A stretch of 64,000 nucleotides of DNA from Sipunculus nudus (taxonomy: Eukaryota > Annelida > Sipuncula > Golfingiida > Sipunculidae). The position numbers and the translations under genes are program-made. This document shows positions 36,486 to 47,855 of the stretch, piece after piece (within the stretch, counting starts at the first letter, position 1; every line of letters begins with the position of its first letter). Below the pieces are notes generated by a model, which had not been told where the DNA came from, ran no database searches, and worked only from the letters and a program-made list of their open reading frames with translations. The DNA lies in NCBI GenBank assembly GCA_026874595.1, contig CM049313.1, forward strand, positions 20,413,508 through 20,477,507, in the 5' to 3' direction.

Positions 36486-39410
36486 AGCAGAAATGCTAAT
36501 GCAGAAATAGCAACATGGAATGCACATGGACTTAAGAACAAAATTAAATCAGTAGAAGTAAAAGAGTTGATAAATAATCACAGTATTGTGTATGTATCAT
36601 TGAGACATGGGCAACCACGGATGATGAATTTTCTGATGCATTCCACGTATACTATGGTTATGGAATAGTCAGAAAGAGTACAGCGAGAGGAGGGGTCTTA
36701 GTTCACGTGCAACAGAAAATAAAGGGTATGATGGTACCTTAATTAATGAAGATAAAAGGTTTGGACATAGTTTGCTGCTATATTGCACCTGCAGGTTCTT
36801 CATTCTATGAGGATGAAGAGGAAATAAATGGTATCAACAGGCTGGAAAATGTATTGGTAGATACTTTAGTAGAATTTGATGAATTTAATTTTATTCTCCT
36901 TGGTGATTTTAACGCTAGAACTGTAAATATAACAGATATACCAGATATACCAGGGGATATAATTACGTGTTTAACTCCTTTTGGTAGCAGTGTAATTGAT
37001 TATGAAATTGTCAGTAGTTTTGTCTACTTCATAAGGTAGATGGATCCTGTGTATTATCAGATGATCCGTCCGATCACTTTCCTTTAAGCTGTTCACATAA
37101 TATTATCAGATCAAGGAAAGAGCTTTCGAATGAACACATATGCGAACTGACACAATGGGTAAAATTTTATCAGACTGATGAAGATAAAATAAATATTTCA
37201 AAATCATTAGAACAAATAGAATGTGCGTTACTTTTTAACTCATTTAATGAAACCTTAGAAACATATTCGGACATAGCAATTAAGTGAGGCATTGGTTAGT
37301 ATTTATCAAAATATATCCTACAGAAATGAACAAAACTTCCGAGACAACATGAAACTGAAGCAACCAAATTGATGAGACAAAGAATGTGAATTTTGGAAAA
37401 ATGAAAAATATATAGCTTTGAATAACTATAGGTGTACAATATCAGATGGCGACTTACTTAATTATTAACAAACAAAACAGGGGTTTAAAAAATTATGTGA
37501 AGAAAAGAAGGCAGTCATCTAAGCCTCAGAGGTGCATAAGGTGATAGGTGCAAAAGACACTGATTCCATTTGGAAAAACATGAGATCTTTAAATAAAAAG
37601 AAAATTGTTACAACAGAACCGGTACGTTGGTACAAACATTTTAAGAAACTTTTGAATTCATCAATACATGAAATTAATCAAGAGTTTAAGAATCATACAC
37701 TGGAATATTTAAAAAAATGATACAGTGCTTGATGGACTCATAAGACCATGTGAAGTACAGAAAGCCATAAATGGAATGAAAAGAGGAAAGGCCATAGGGC
37801 CTGACGGGATAACGGTAGATATATTGAAAGATACATATAGTCACATATCGTCTCATATATTACAATTATTTAATAGTGTATTAGGAAATGATTTTCCCAG
37901 TCTCTTGGAGTGAAGCATTTATTGTACCAATTCACAAAAACGCTTCCACCACAGATCCTAAAACATTATAGAAGTATTTCATTACTTAATACCGTGGGTA
38001 AACTATTTACAAAAATATTGGCAAACAGAACTCAAAATTATGTTGATCAAGCTGGATTCTAATGTGAAGCACAAGCTGGCTAAAGGTTATACATCAGTAG
38101 ACCATTCAGCTTATTTAATGGGGTGTGTGCAGAAATATTCAACAAAAAAGAAAGGTTTTATTACACTTTTATTGATCTTTCAACTGCTTTTGATAGTGTA
38201 CAACATGATTTATTGTGGTATGTGTAATTTAAAACTGGGATAAAAGGGAAACTCTTACAGACACTTCAGACACGGAACTCGACAAGGGTGCATGATGAGT
38301 CCCCTTCTGTTTTCTTTATTTATAAATGAATTTTATGAAAAAATTAATGAAACTGATTGTCATGGTATAAATATTGATGAATATTTGCCAAATTAATGAC
38401 ATTAATGTACGCTGATTTAGTATGCTTCGGGGATACAGTAGGACGTCTCCAAGAACAAACAAACCAGTTGCAAGTTTTTTTCTGTCAATTATGGCTTAAA
38501 CGTTAATTAAGGAAAGACAAAAATTATGGTTTTTAGACACGGGGAAAAAATAGAATAAAGAAATGGCATTATCAAAAATACTCATATTGAAACGGTAAAT
38601 GACTATAGATACTTAGGGGGTATTATTTACAAGTACATTGTCATGGAATAAAACAAAGAAAGTGCAGGCAATGCAGGCTGAAAGAGCAGTGACTCTCATA
38701 AAAAAACTTTATAGGAAATATAGTTGTTTATAAGTGAGCCAGCTATTTTATCTATTTGATTGTATGGTTACACCGGTATTATTATATGGTTCAGAACTGT
38801 GGGGTATGAAAGATGTGAAATGATTGAAAAGGTGCAATATAAATTTTGCAAGTACATTATAAAAATTAGCTCTTCAGCTCCGAACGCAGCATCATTGATA
38901 GAGTTTGGAAGGCATCCAATGTATGTCGGTCAGTTATTAAGAGGTGTAAAAAACTGGACAAAACTAGTACATTATGGTAATAATAGATATCTAGATATGA
39001 ATGGAAAACAAACATTGGTTACTCATATAAGAAGCAAAATATGCAGCGCAGGTTTTTGGTATGTGTGGATGAATCAAGAAGTAGGAGACATTAGAATATT
39101 TTTGGCTAAAATAAAGGAAAGAATTATTGATATGGTAGAACAAAACTGGTCTTGTGGTGTAGAAGTAAGTACTAAATTAAATTTATATGATACTTTTAAA
39201 TCCATGCTATCAATTAATGGAGAAATATTTACTGTGTGTGACTAATACCAAGCATAAACAAGCGCTAGCCAGATTGAGATGTTCATGTAATGATTTGATA
39301 ATTGAAAAGGGAAGGTATACCCAAATGGATAGAGTTTGTTGGTTTTCAAGATTTGTTTGTAGATATAAAACTTTAAAACGCTGTTTAGTTGAACATTTAC
39401 GATAACATTT
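36486..39410 (+). pseudogene. LINE ORF2 remnant: endonuclease and reverse transcriptase
   Basis: Decayed non-LTR retrotransposon. The APE-type endonuclease shows ATWNAHGLKNK, then ETWATTDDEFSD one frame over, ILLGDFNAR (36897-36923) and SDHFPL. The reverse transcriptase shows GKAIGPDGI (about 37786), VPIHKNA, LLNTVGKLFTKILANR, FIDLSTAFDSVQHD (about 38166-38207), GTRQGCMMSPLLFSLFINEF and LMYADLVCF, where one Asp of the YADD motif is missing. The C-terminal region has VTPVLLYGSELWG and IEKVQYKFCKYI, typical of Jockey/CR1-group ORF2. At least six frameshifts and stops make it non-functional. The clade is not settled from sequence alone. Confidence 0.88.
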
Positions 39411-41159
39411 TAAAAGAATGTACCCTAATAATTAAATATGTTCCGCCCCTGATAAATAAAAATGATCCCCCCCAGGAAATTCAGGGGTTTATTTCAGTGC
39501 TCATATGGAAATGTCCATAAGCTCATTCATACAAACGACAGATATTTTGCACTCAGAACAATAACACTGTACATAATTTTTAAGCACGGACCAACATACA
39601 CATTGTATGATGAAATATGTAATGTTTATACAGTCCCATACTACGTAAGTAGTAACCCCCCCCCCCCCCCCCTTCTCATTGCCCTCCCCCACCGTCTCCT
39701 ACATTCATCAAAGGAGACATCGACGAGATGTGAATTGAAAATAGTAATTAAACCTTACTTTAAAACAGATTATTTATGTCATATTTAACAATAAATTAAC
39801 ATTAATGAGATCACAAAGGTAATTTTACATTTCTCATGATGATGTTAAATAAATAGAACCAAATATTCTAAAATTTTACCCTATCTATAAGGAATGTATA
39901 TGATGTAATGTAACTATGATGATCTTCTGGGTATTTTTCATATAAATTTGAGTACCCCAAATTTAACATAGGATCCGCCCCCGTTACACTGAGAAGATTT
40001 GGTGGAACTAATAAAAAAATGTTAATATATTATCCAAACTTCATGTCCACCAAATTTGGTACTTTAATCACAATCTGAACAATTCTTCTGTATTTTGCCG
40101 TTAACCGCTGCACTATGTCTGTCCGTCCGTCTGTCTGTCTGTCCGTCCGTCAGGTTTTTGTTTCCAAGCGATAACTTACCTAAATATTATCCGATTTCAT
40201 TCAAATTTGGGTCAGTGATTGCTCTCTTTCATACCTTGGTCAGCATTGGTTTTAGATTGTCTGTCTGAAAATTTATAATCATCAGCCCAAAACAAGCCAA
40301 AATAATCCCTTTGTTCCCAAGTCACGACAAAAATGATGACATTTGGAGACATCTTCTGAGGACAATGAAAACAAAGGCACTATGAGATGTGGAGACATCT
40401 TCAGGGGAAAATAAAACTAAAACATACTGAGAAGGCAAGAATGAAGATCACAGAAAACTAAAATAACAAGAGAAGGAAGCGCAGGACATATATCCCACGA
40501 ATTTGCTTGTTTTTGTTTTTTCCTTATTTTTTTGTATACGTCTCTTTTCAAATTAAACTGCAACTCCTGCTGGCATCTAGAGAAATAATTTTGTACTTTA
40601 TACATAGTTGGGTTGAGAGAGAGAGAGAGGGAATTTCTCATTAAATTAAGCTAGGATGTGATCGTACTTGTGGGCACTTAGTCTTCTCCTGTTTACCAAT
40701 AGATTGTTTCGTCCAAAGCCGAATGGCAAGACTCAAAGTGCTGGTGAGTCAACGCCCGCTGTTAATGACAGTGAAGACCTCTTTGTCGGAAAGAGCATTG
40801 ACTGCACGCAATTATATTACATCGTGATTTGTTGGGATTTTCCTGTGTGGTATTGTAGTTAAGCTTGACTAAGAGAATACCAACTATTACGACATGCAAC
40901 CTGTGACATTCGAGTTTTAGTGTGTGCTTAAAATGACAGTGACAGTCGCCTGTCACCTGGGGCTCAACAAGGGCGCATGGATGCGACACGAAAGAATCTA
41001 TCTGCGGAGAGAGTTTGGTTGCATGATGAGCGTTAACGCTTTTTGGACCACGCCCAGCTCCTCAGGTTTTCAGTATTATGTGTAGTCGTATCATACATAT
41101 CCCCGCCATGATCCTGATCCAACTAGCTCTGTACTGTGGTCTTCCTCTCGACGCTCAGC
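39411..41159. other. Intergenic with simple repeats
   Basis: Includes a poly-C tract (39656-39672) and a (TCTG/TCCG)n array at about 40118-40153, followed by TCAGGTTTTTGTTTCCAAG. This may be a degenerate mobile-element end. No gene recognised. Confidence 0.5.
40118..40153. repeat. (CTGT/CCGT)n microsatellite
   Basis: Alternating GTCTGTCCGTCC units; complement of the ACGG-type arrays found in the HINE-like elements, here without the other element parts. Confidence 0.8.
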
Positions 41160-41462
41160 TGAATTTGTCTAGAAAGATATGTTTATGAGCTTTTTAAATA
41201 TGGGTCATATGATCAGTTTGAAGCCAACCTGTCTACCCAAACTGATTTATCACCCCTAAACTTATTTAAAACGGATGTGCCCTGTGACCTTGGCCATTGA
41301 CTTAGTGACCCAAAAATCAAAAGAAAACTTCCCCTATTGACAGATGCGCTTCATGTGGAAAGTTTGCAATTAAAGGTTTAGCTTAAATTGGAAGGTTTGA
41401 GATGAAAAGTTTGGCTTAAACAACATCCACATTTTTTTTTTAAAGAAGAGGGTCCTGTGACT

Positions 41463-41475
41463 TGACCTTTGACCT
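41463..41475 (-). promoter_or_regulatory. Exact nuclear-receptor DR1 motif
   Basis: TGACCTTTGACCT is the complement of AGGTCAAAGGTCA, the consensus bound by RXR heterodimers and HNF4. It lies in text (TGACCTTTGACCTCATGACC) that looks like a dispersed repeat, so regulation of a nearby gene is doubtful. Confidence 0.35.
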
Positions 41476-41579
41476 CATGACCCCAAAAAACCAAAAGGGT
41501 TCTTACATTATTGGTGGGTCATATATAAGTCAAGATAATTTGATATAAGTATCAATATTATTTGGCATTCTCTAAATAA

Positions 41580-41925
41580 AGGGGAAAAAATATATCAAAA
41601 ATAGAAAAAAACAATACAGGTGGCACCACCGTTTTTCAGGAACTGAAGAAACAAATAATCAATAAATACACTGGGTTTAGGACACTGGATGAAACCACAG
41701 CTGAGAAACTGACATAACTGCTCTTATTTGATGGTCTCAAATAAAGAAAAAAAATCGTAATAATTAGAAAAAATTACAGATGGCACCACCAGTTTACGGG
41801 AACTGACAAAACTAGTCATGGTCAATAATTTAGGCAAGATTCATGGCAATCCATGCATTAATTATCAAGATACTGGAGGTTTTGTATCAAATTTTTAATT
41901 ATTCGTTGGGGGGGGGGGTAGTTTT
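41580..41925 (+). mobile_element. HINE-like core repeat fragment
   Basis: One and a half core units: TCAAAAATAGAAAAAAAC, ACAGGTGGCACCACC (about 41618), ACAGATGGCACCACCAG (about 41774), ending at a G run after TTATTCGTTGGGG. No microsatellite or 3' hairpin, so it is truncated. Confidence 0.7.
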
Positions 41926-42630
41926 ATTCGTAGAGTTTTAACTTTTCCTTGCCATCTTTGCTCATGTTATAAAAAAATTAACAGTTCATGCTTTTCAACA
42001 AAGAATTAAGAGTCATACCAAAAGGACCAAACCAGGTCCAAAATGGTGTAAGCGGCACTTGTTTATATTTTTTAAGATTAAAGAATATGTTGATCACTTT
42101 GGAGTGACAGAAACGATAATATCGAGAACTGCAGGGAAAATCGCGGTGAGACCAAAAAACTGACTCCCAGTGCCAGTTAACGCTACACTGCTGACAGACA
42201 TATTTTCACAGTGAATAAACAAGGCCATCCCTGAACTAATGCTGTTCACTTTTAAGAAGACCATGCACAGTTAAAACTCAGTATAATTATACTTATCCCT
42301 GCTTGGTTTTGAATTTCATGTCTCAAATGGTGTGCGTGACTGATGGAATCCCGATGAATACTAAGGCTTGCCATTGTAGTGTAGTTCTCGGATTATTGAG
42401 CCCCAACTTAAAATAAGCCCTATTGGTCTAATTTCAATGCCTCCGGAGTATGATAGTTACGGTTTCAACACTGCCAGTGTTCCTTTGGTACACGGATTGT
42501 AATTAATATAAGACTACGCCCTGTATTCCATTTCTAATTGATGTATTCAATAATAATACTGTTTCAACCGATCGGTGGTTTCGGTTCCATAATTCTTTGA
42601 CTGACTGAAGATGTATTCAGATCCCCCCCC
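41926..42630. other. Intergenic, nothing recognised
   Basis: AT-rich, ending at a C run (42625-42638). Confidence 0.4.
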
Positions 42631-42639
42631 CCCCCCCCC

Positions 42640-42960
42640 GCGCCAGTTAGAAGGGTCTGATACCCGTTTCCTGGGCGCTTCTTCGGTGTTGAAATTTTGG
42701 TGAAGTTGAAGAAGCAGATGCCACCGAGACAAGCAAAGAGTCGTTTCAGCCACCAGCGTGCCGGGGGGAAGGGGAGCAAAAGAAGAAGTTTAGAAGACCG
42801 GACATACAAGAGCAACCACAGGTACAACACATAAACCCTTACATCCCGTTAACAGGCTCGACAGCCCAGACAATGCCCGCCAAGAACCCGCCGCTAAGAT
42901 ACCCCGGGTCGGGATCGCCATTACCGTCAACTTCCACGCACCATAATTCTCATATCAGGT
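42640..42960. other. GC-richer island with possible exons, unassigned
   Basis: Stands out from the AT-rich background. On the plus strand an open frame contains VKLKKQMPPRQAKSRF then SHQRAGGKGSKRRSLEDRTY. On the minus strand 42846-42955 reads VDGNGDPDPGYLSGG then FLAGIVWAVEPVNGM and stops. Both look coding-like, but neither is recognised and splice sites are not convincing. It could be a diverged element or a terminal exon of a gene outside the window. Confidence 0.2.
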
Positions 42961-43008
42961 ATAAACCCATCAAGAAGATATTGTAATTCTAGAGAGGAGC
43001 GGTGTGAA

Positions 43009-43080
<72 letters not shown>
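43009..43080. repeat. Compound (TA)n(GA)n microsatellite
   Basis: Third array with TA running directly into GA. Confidence 0.95.
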
Positions 43081-43083
<3 letters not shown>

Positions 43084-43555
43084 TTTTGAAAACCTATGAA
43101 AGCAGTTGCAACTTGATCCCGATTCGCTTCCCTCGTAGGTAATTTGTGGTTTTCACGCTAACAAGCATTAAGCTGAGAGGGCTTCGCTGTAAGCAATTCT
43201 AAAAGGAAAAGGATATCCGATACGAGGAGGCAGTATCCAGTAACAACTGGAAAGGTTTGTTATTACATGTAACCAGGATGACTCTAGGGTGTGGGGAAAA
43301 CTCTGTATTGTCGGTATTTGTCAAACAGTTGAGAACAGTCGCCAAAATCATGAATTGCTTTTCATTGATAATATGGGAGAACGCGCTCGTTGATTGCTTC
43401 ACAGTGTCCCCTTATCATTTACGGCTAATGTACAGCTTCAGTATCAATTTAGTGTAGTTATCACACTTGGGTGTGGTGCCAATATTCCGTTTCGTCCCCG
43501 CATATACACCTGTTTTTTTTTTTTTTTTGCTTTGAAAATTATTACATTTCAAGGG

Positions 43556-43947
43556 GGAAAATGGTACTGTAGTTCAGCATTAAAGGGCCTAATTTTCAAC
43601 AAGGTAAATAAATAAACACTCTAAAATATATAAATAGCTAAAACAAAGATGGCTACTCATGCAGGGACACATTGTGAAGAGAATAAGGGGTGTGAAATTT
43701 AATCTGGAGATTTATTGTAAAATTCTAAGAATTTGACATGACATCATCCAATCAGCAGCTGCCAATTGCTGTTTTTGCATATGAACAATGACCTTGGCCG
43801 CAATAAGTGGGTCTAATATGCTGTAAAATGTAGAATGATTTCTCATATTTTTAAATAACCCTGTTTCTTAAATAAGGTGTAAGTATAAGTATTTATTTAC
43901 CTTGTTGAAAATTAGGCCCTTGAATGCTGTACTACAGTACCATTTCC
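43556..43947. mobile_element. Foldback/MITE with about 58-bp inverted repeats
   Basis: Left arm 43556-43614 and right arm 43890-43947 are inverted with only a few mismatches (for example AAAGGGCCTAATTTTCAAC and its complement). 275 bp of AT-rich interior, no ORF. Confidence 0.85.
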
Positions 43948-44071
43948 ACATTTGCTATATAAGATTGTCACCTCCATATGTAGTTTTCTAGGGAAGAATT
44001 GACAAATATAAACTTTGATGAATATTATCTCCAAAGAAACAGGTGGACACAGTTAGGTGGAACAGAGTTTA

Positions 44072-44325
44072 AGTGCGTAAGCTAAGATTCCATATGCACC
44101 GCCTGCGAAATGCATATTGAGAGATTTCATATGCATGTACGGTAACAAATTATATTTTCTTTCTGTACCATCTGCTGGTCAATTTATCTCTGCACGATTA
44201 AGTACTTTGTTTTCATGGATTCCTATTTATGTCTTTTATCTTAATTTATGTCTTTTCACTTGATTTTATCCGCTTTCAGCAAGCCATATGCGCATTCCAT
44301 GCATGTGGATTCTTAGCTTAGCACA
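44072..44325. mobile_element. Small MITE with about 25-bp TIRs
   Basis: GTGCGTAAGCTAAGATTCCA on the left and TGGATTCTTAGCTTAGCAC on the right. Interior about 200 bp, no ORF. Confidence 0.7.
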
Positions 44326-44742
44326 GAGGGTACTTGTAATTGTTACCATAATCCAACCACCTCACAGGGTCAAGATCTATTGAGACAATGATAGGACCCT
44401 GCTATAGCTTGTGCACACGAAACGCTACGTCAGCGGCCTCGAGGCAACCACTCGGACCGGGACCAATCGGAACTCCTCGGCTGAATTCGTATTCTCCCGA
44501 GGCCACCCGAAGATGAGGCGAGATGTTCCGAGTGAGACCCGGACACAACCCAGTATTACCAAACACAATGTATATTTTATTTTTGCTTATTGCCTGAATT
44601 ATTTTAATTTTCGATTCCCAGACGAATTGGCTCGATTTCTGAGTTTGTCATGGGAATAATTGTGTATACTAGTATATGAATGTGTATATAGTATCATTTC
44701 TTTTTCTTGGATGTGCCGGTGCGGTAAATGGCAAGGGCGTGC

Positions 44743-44761
44743 GCCCCCCCCCCCCCCCCCA
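44743..44761. repeat. Poly-C tract
   Basis: C run of about 18 bp following GCGTGCGC. Confidence 0.9.
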
Positions 44762-45149
44762 AGATATGTTCAATACTTTTTGTAGGGGCACCCAATTTCG
44801 TAAATTGTCAGGGTTTGACTAAAGCTTTTGCAAAATAAGCTCCCAAAGTGGGATTTATAAGCTCAGGCATAGTTTAGATGCAAACTGTTTTGACTGAGTT
44901 ACAGTATAGAGTGACACATTCTAGTAGCTATGATGGACCAAACGAAATCCTAATTGGAAGCCACTGCCCATTCATAGGTCATGGGGCATGACAGTCATGG
45001 CGGATGGCCATTAAATACCGGTTCTGTGCTTGTTTCAGGTAAAGTCAGTGTGAGGCGTTCGATCCCCGCCGGTTTTTATCTAATTTAAAGCAGGCCCTAT
45101 GAGCGGTGAACTCAGCGGGTACACTGGAACGGGGGGCACCAAGGGGTGC

Positions 45150-45930
45150 CCCAACGACCAGGAATTTCCTATAGAGTAGAATAATATTTTTTTGAGAATG
45201 TAGAAGTCGCATTTAGTTTTTATTTTAGCTTATATTAATTCTAGTAAGGAGACCCCGCGAGGGTCCCAGATAGGGCGACAGAAATGCACATCCCATTTGT
45301 CATTTGAGAACCATGTATATGACGTTTTAATTCAAATTAAGGGATCTAAATTAAGGGACCCGTACCAGCCAGGAATTTCCTAAAGGATCCAATGAAATAT
45401 TTTAAATGTATAAGTCTCACTTGATTTTAATTTAGCCAAGGAATTTGGAATGAGGCACAAGAAAAAGCCCGAAAAGGATGAAGTTACGTGTTTTACGAAA
45501 TGTAAATATATAGTTTCTAATAGTGAGTGTCAAAAGGGGCCCAGGCCGGTCATGATTTTCCTATGCGAAGAACACCAAAAAAAAAAAACTTGAAAATTAG
45601 AAATCTCTTTGGCTTTTATGTTAACTTGCATTATGTAGATGTCAAAAGGACGGCTCAAAGGAACCCGGCTAAATGCTTCTTAATGCGGAACTTTGATTTT
45701 TTTTTTCTCTTTGGTGTTAGCTTATATATGTAGTTTTAATCGGAAGTGATCGGAAGGGACTCGGACCCAGGAGTTTCGTAGGACACAGGAGTAGGCTGGA
45801 CGATGCAGTCTCAAATTTAAGTCTCTCATTTGTCTTTAATAACATTAGATATACAGGCTTTAACCCGTCGGGTCTAAAGGGCCTGGATGGGCCAGGAGTT
45901 CTTAAAGCCCATAAGAATGCATGGAAACGT
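45150..45930 (+). repeat. Highly diverged tandem array, about 200-bp period
   Basis: Five degenerate units begin near 45160, 45370, 45548, 45763 and 45888. Each has (A/G)GGxCC, CCAGGAATTTCCTA-like text, an A-rich stretch, then AAGTCTCA(C/T)TTG and TTTAATTTAGC-like text. Similarity is low but the order is kept. Confidence 0.5.
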
Positions 45931-46020
45931 AGAAATAGTGCACAAAAGATATGGTATAACAGAATGATAAATCTTACATTTAGTACAACAAATCGGTACA
46001 TGAAAGAAATTAACAAAATA

Positions 46021-47552
46021 AATGTTTATTTGCATTCATTTTACATGGTCCAGAGGGCTATGGAAAGCGTACAATTTCCTTCCGGAAGTACATGCCGTTT
46101 GTTTTCATTTTACTCGTGTACTCTGTTTTAAGTCTAGATCAGGTATAAATAGGTTAGTTGCTTTTGTTAAGTGTTCGTGAAGATAATTATTCAAGGAACA
46201 AACTTTATTTATTGATTCAAGCGGAATATAAAACGATTCAGTGGAGAGGCTCCTTTCATTTAGGTTTATTTTTTTTTTAATTTATCAGGGTGCTTTTCTT
46301 TGTGTGGGTGGGGGGGGGGGGTCGCTTTCATTTTGTTTTATGAATCCCGGGCATACTATATGTGCGTGCTGTATAAATCTTGTAGATTATCAACTTATCA
46401 GGAGCCCATATAGCTGCCTATTAATGTGAAAGACCAGGTATGGATGCAGAATCACAGTAGTCGTCGATAAGCTCCCACTGCTGATCTAATACCTGTCAAA
46501 GTATGTGACAATCTGACGTATATACACTCGACTTGGCTGCGGCGACACGTCATGATTAATCAAACTATTTTAACCCCTTATTATCTTTCTGTAAATATTT
46601 ATGTATTCTTCCAAGTTTCATATGGGTTTGTCGTAATTGTGTTATTATTGTTGTTAATAGTACACATAGCATCAGAAGCAAATACTGTAGTGTGGGTAAC
46701 CTCTTGTACAGTAGGTTGCTTGCCTTGAGCCTAAGACCTGCCTATGATTTTTATTTCAGTTTAGCATGGTGGATTAAGTATATATATGATGATATATGTG
46801 GCATTAAATGGAGAAAACTATGCATCCCTCTGTTAAAGTCCATTCTTTAGCATACTGCTTCATAAGTTTAACCTTGGAATTTAATCTAAAAAAGAATTTA
46901 TTACATCCGTAAAACTTAATGGTTTTTATAACGAAGAAAAAAGGAGTCCAAACACATTTTGTACCGCCTGGAAATATTTCTCTTAGAGACTCTGCTTAAA
47001 GTTTCATTAAGAGCGTTTACATATTATCTCCCAAAAACTGAATGAAATATATCCTTTCTGCTCAAACATCATTGAGTTTTAACTAATCAAAATAATTTGA
47101 TCGAATAGATACATTACCAATCGTCAGTGGCTGTTATCCCTGGAGCTAAGTAGGCCTAACTCTATGCATAGGCAAAACAAGTGGAAACTGTTGCTTTGTA
47201 ATTTTAAACAATTGAACATCCGAAGGGGGGGGGGGGGTATAAAGATCATAGCGCGACTGTCGACTCTTTCGGCCGAAGGGGTGTCCCCTCAGACATTTTG
47301 CGGTCTTGAGCCCCCCTTTATGCTAAAATCCTGCGCACGCCCTTCAATGGGCTCTATCACACAAATGCTATCCAGGATTCCTTTGTGGGCTTCATTTCAC
47401 AATTAAAATTAAAATTTTATTTGAAATAGTTGTACAAATGACATACCTGTATTGTGTTTTCTTTTACCAGCTTAAAACTAGATAAATATACGTATAACTT
47501 TTGTATAACTACATGTGACTATATACAATTTTTTTACAACTACATTTACACG

Positions 47553-47597
<45 letters not shown>

Positions 47598-47855
47598 TAG
47601 ATATTATATGAGATCAAATATTATGTGTGAAAAATAAATGGAATTGTGATTTTGGATATGATATAATGATGACAGTCGTCTCGTTTTTCCAAGTGTGTTT
47701 ACAAATATTGCCTTTATTATACGGAAAAATATATTTTTGAGCAAGCAACAATTGAAATATTTGTCCGGAGTCCCCCGATTGACAAATTGGTGCCCGGGGG
47801 CACCGTTTAGGCACCGTTTAGAGTGAACTTTGCTCTCGTGCGGGTGAACCTTGTC
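46021..47855. other. Intergenic with poly-G and (TA)n tracts
   Basis: G runs at about 46307-46320 and 47225-47237; (TA)n at 47556-47594. The region near 47220-47350, with AGCCCCCCTTTATGC and CTGCGCACGCCC, resembles another poly-C/G MITE remnant. Confidence 0.5.
47556..47594. repeat. (TA)n microsatellite
   Basis: About 39 bp of TA, continuing into TAGATAGATA. Confidence 0.9.

Noticed and set aside
42564-42830. Hydrophobic minus-strand frame resembling a membrane protein
   Set aside because: Its Leu-rich text is the complement of a basic Lys/Arg-rich stretch and a poly-C run; no clear evidence for either strand.
44985-45080. Possible tRNA or SINE around GCGTTCGATCCCCG
   Set aside because: A B-box-like motif is present but no acceptable A-box at tRNA spacing.
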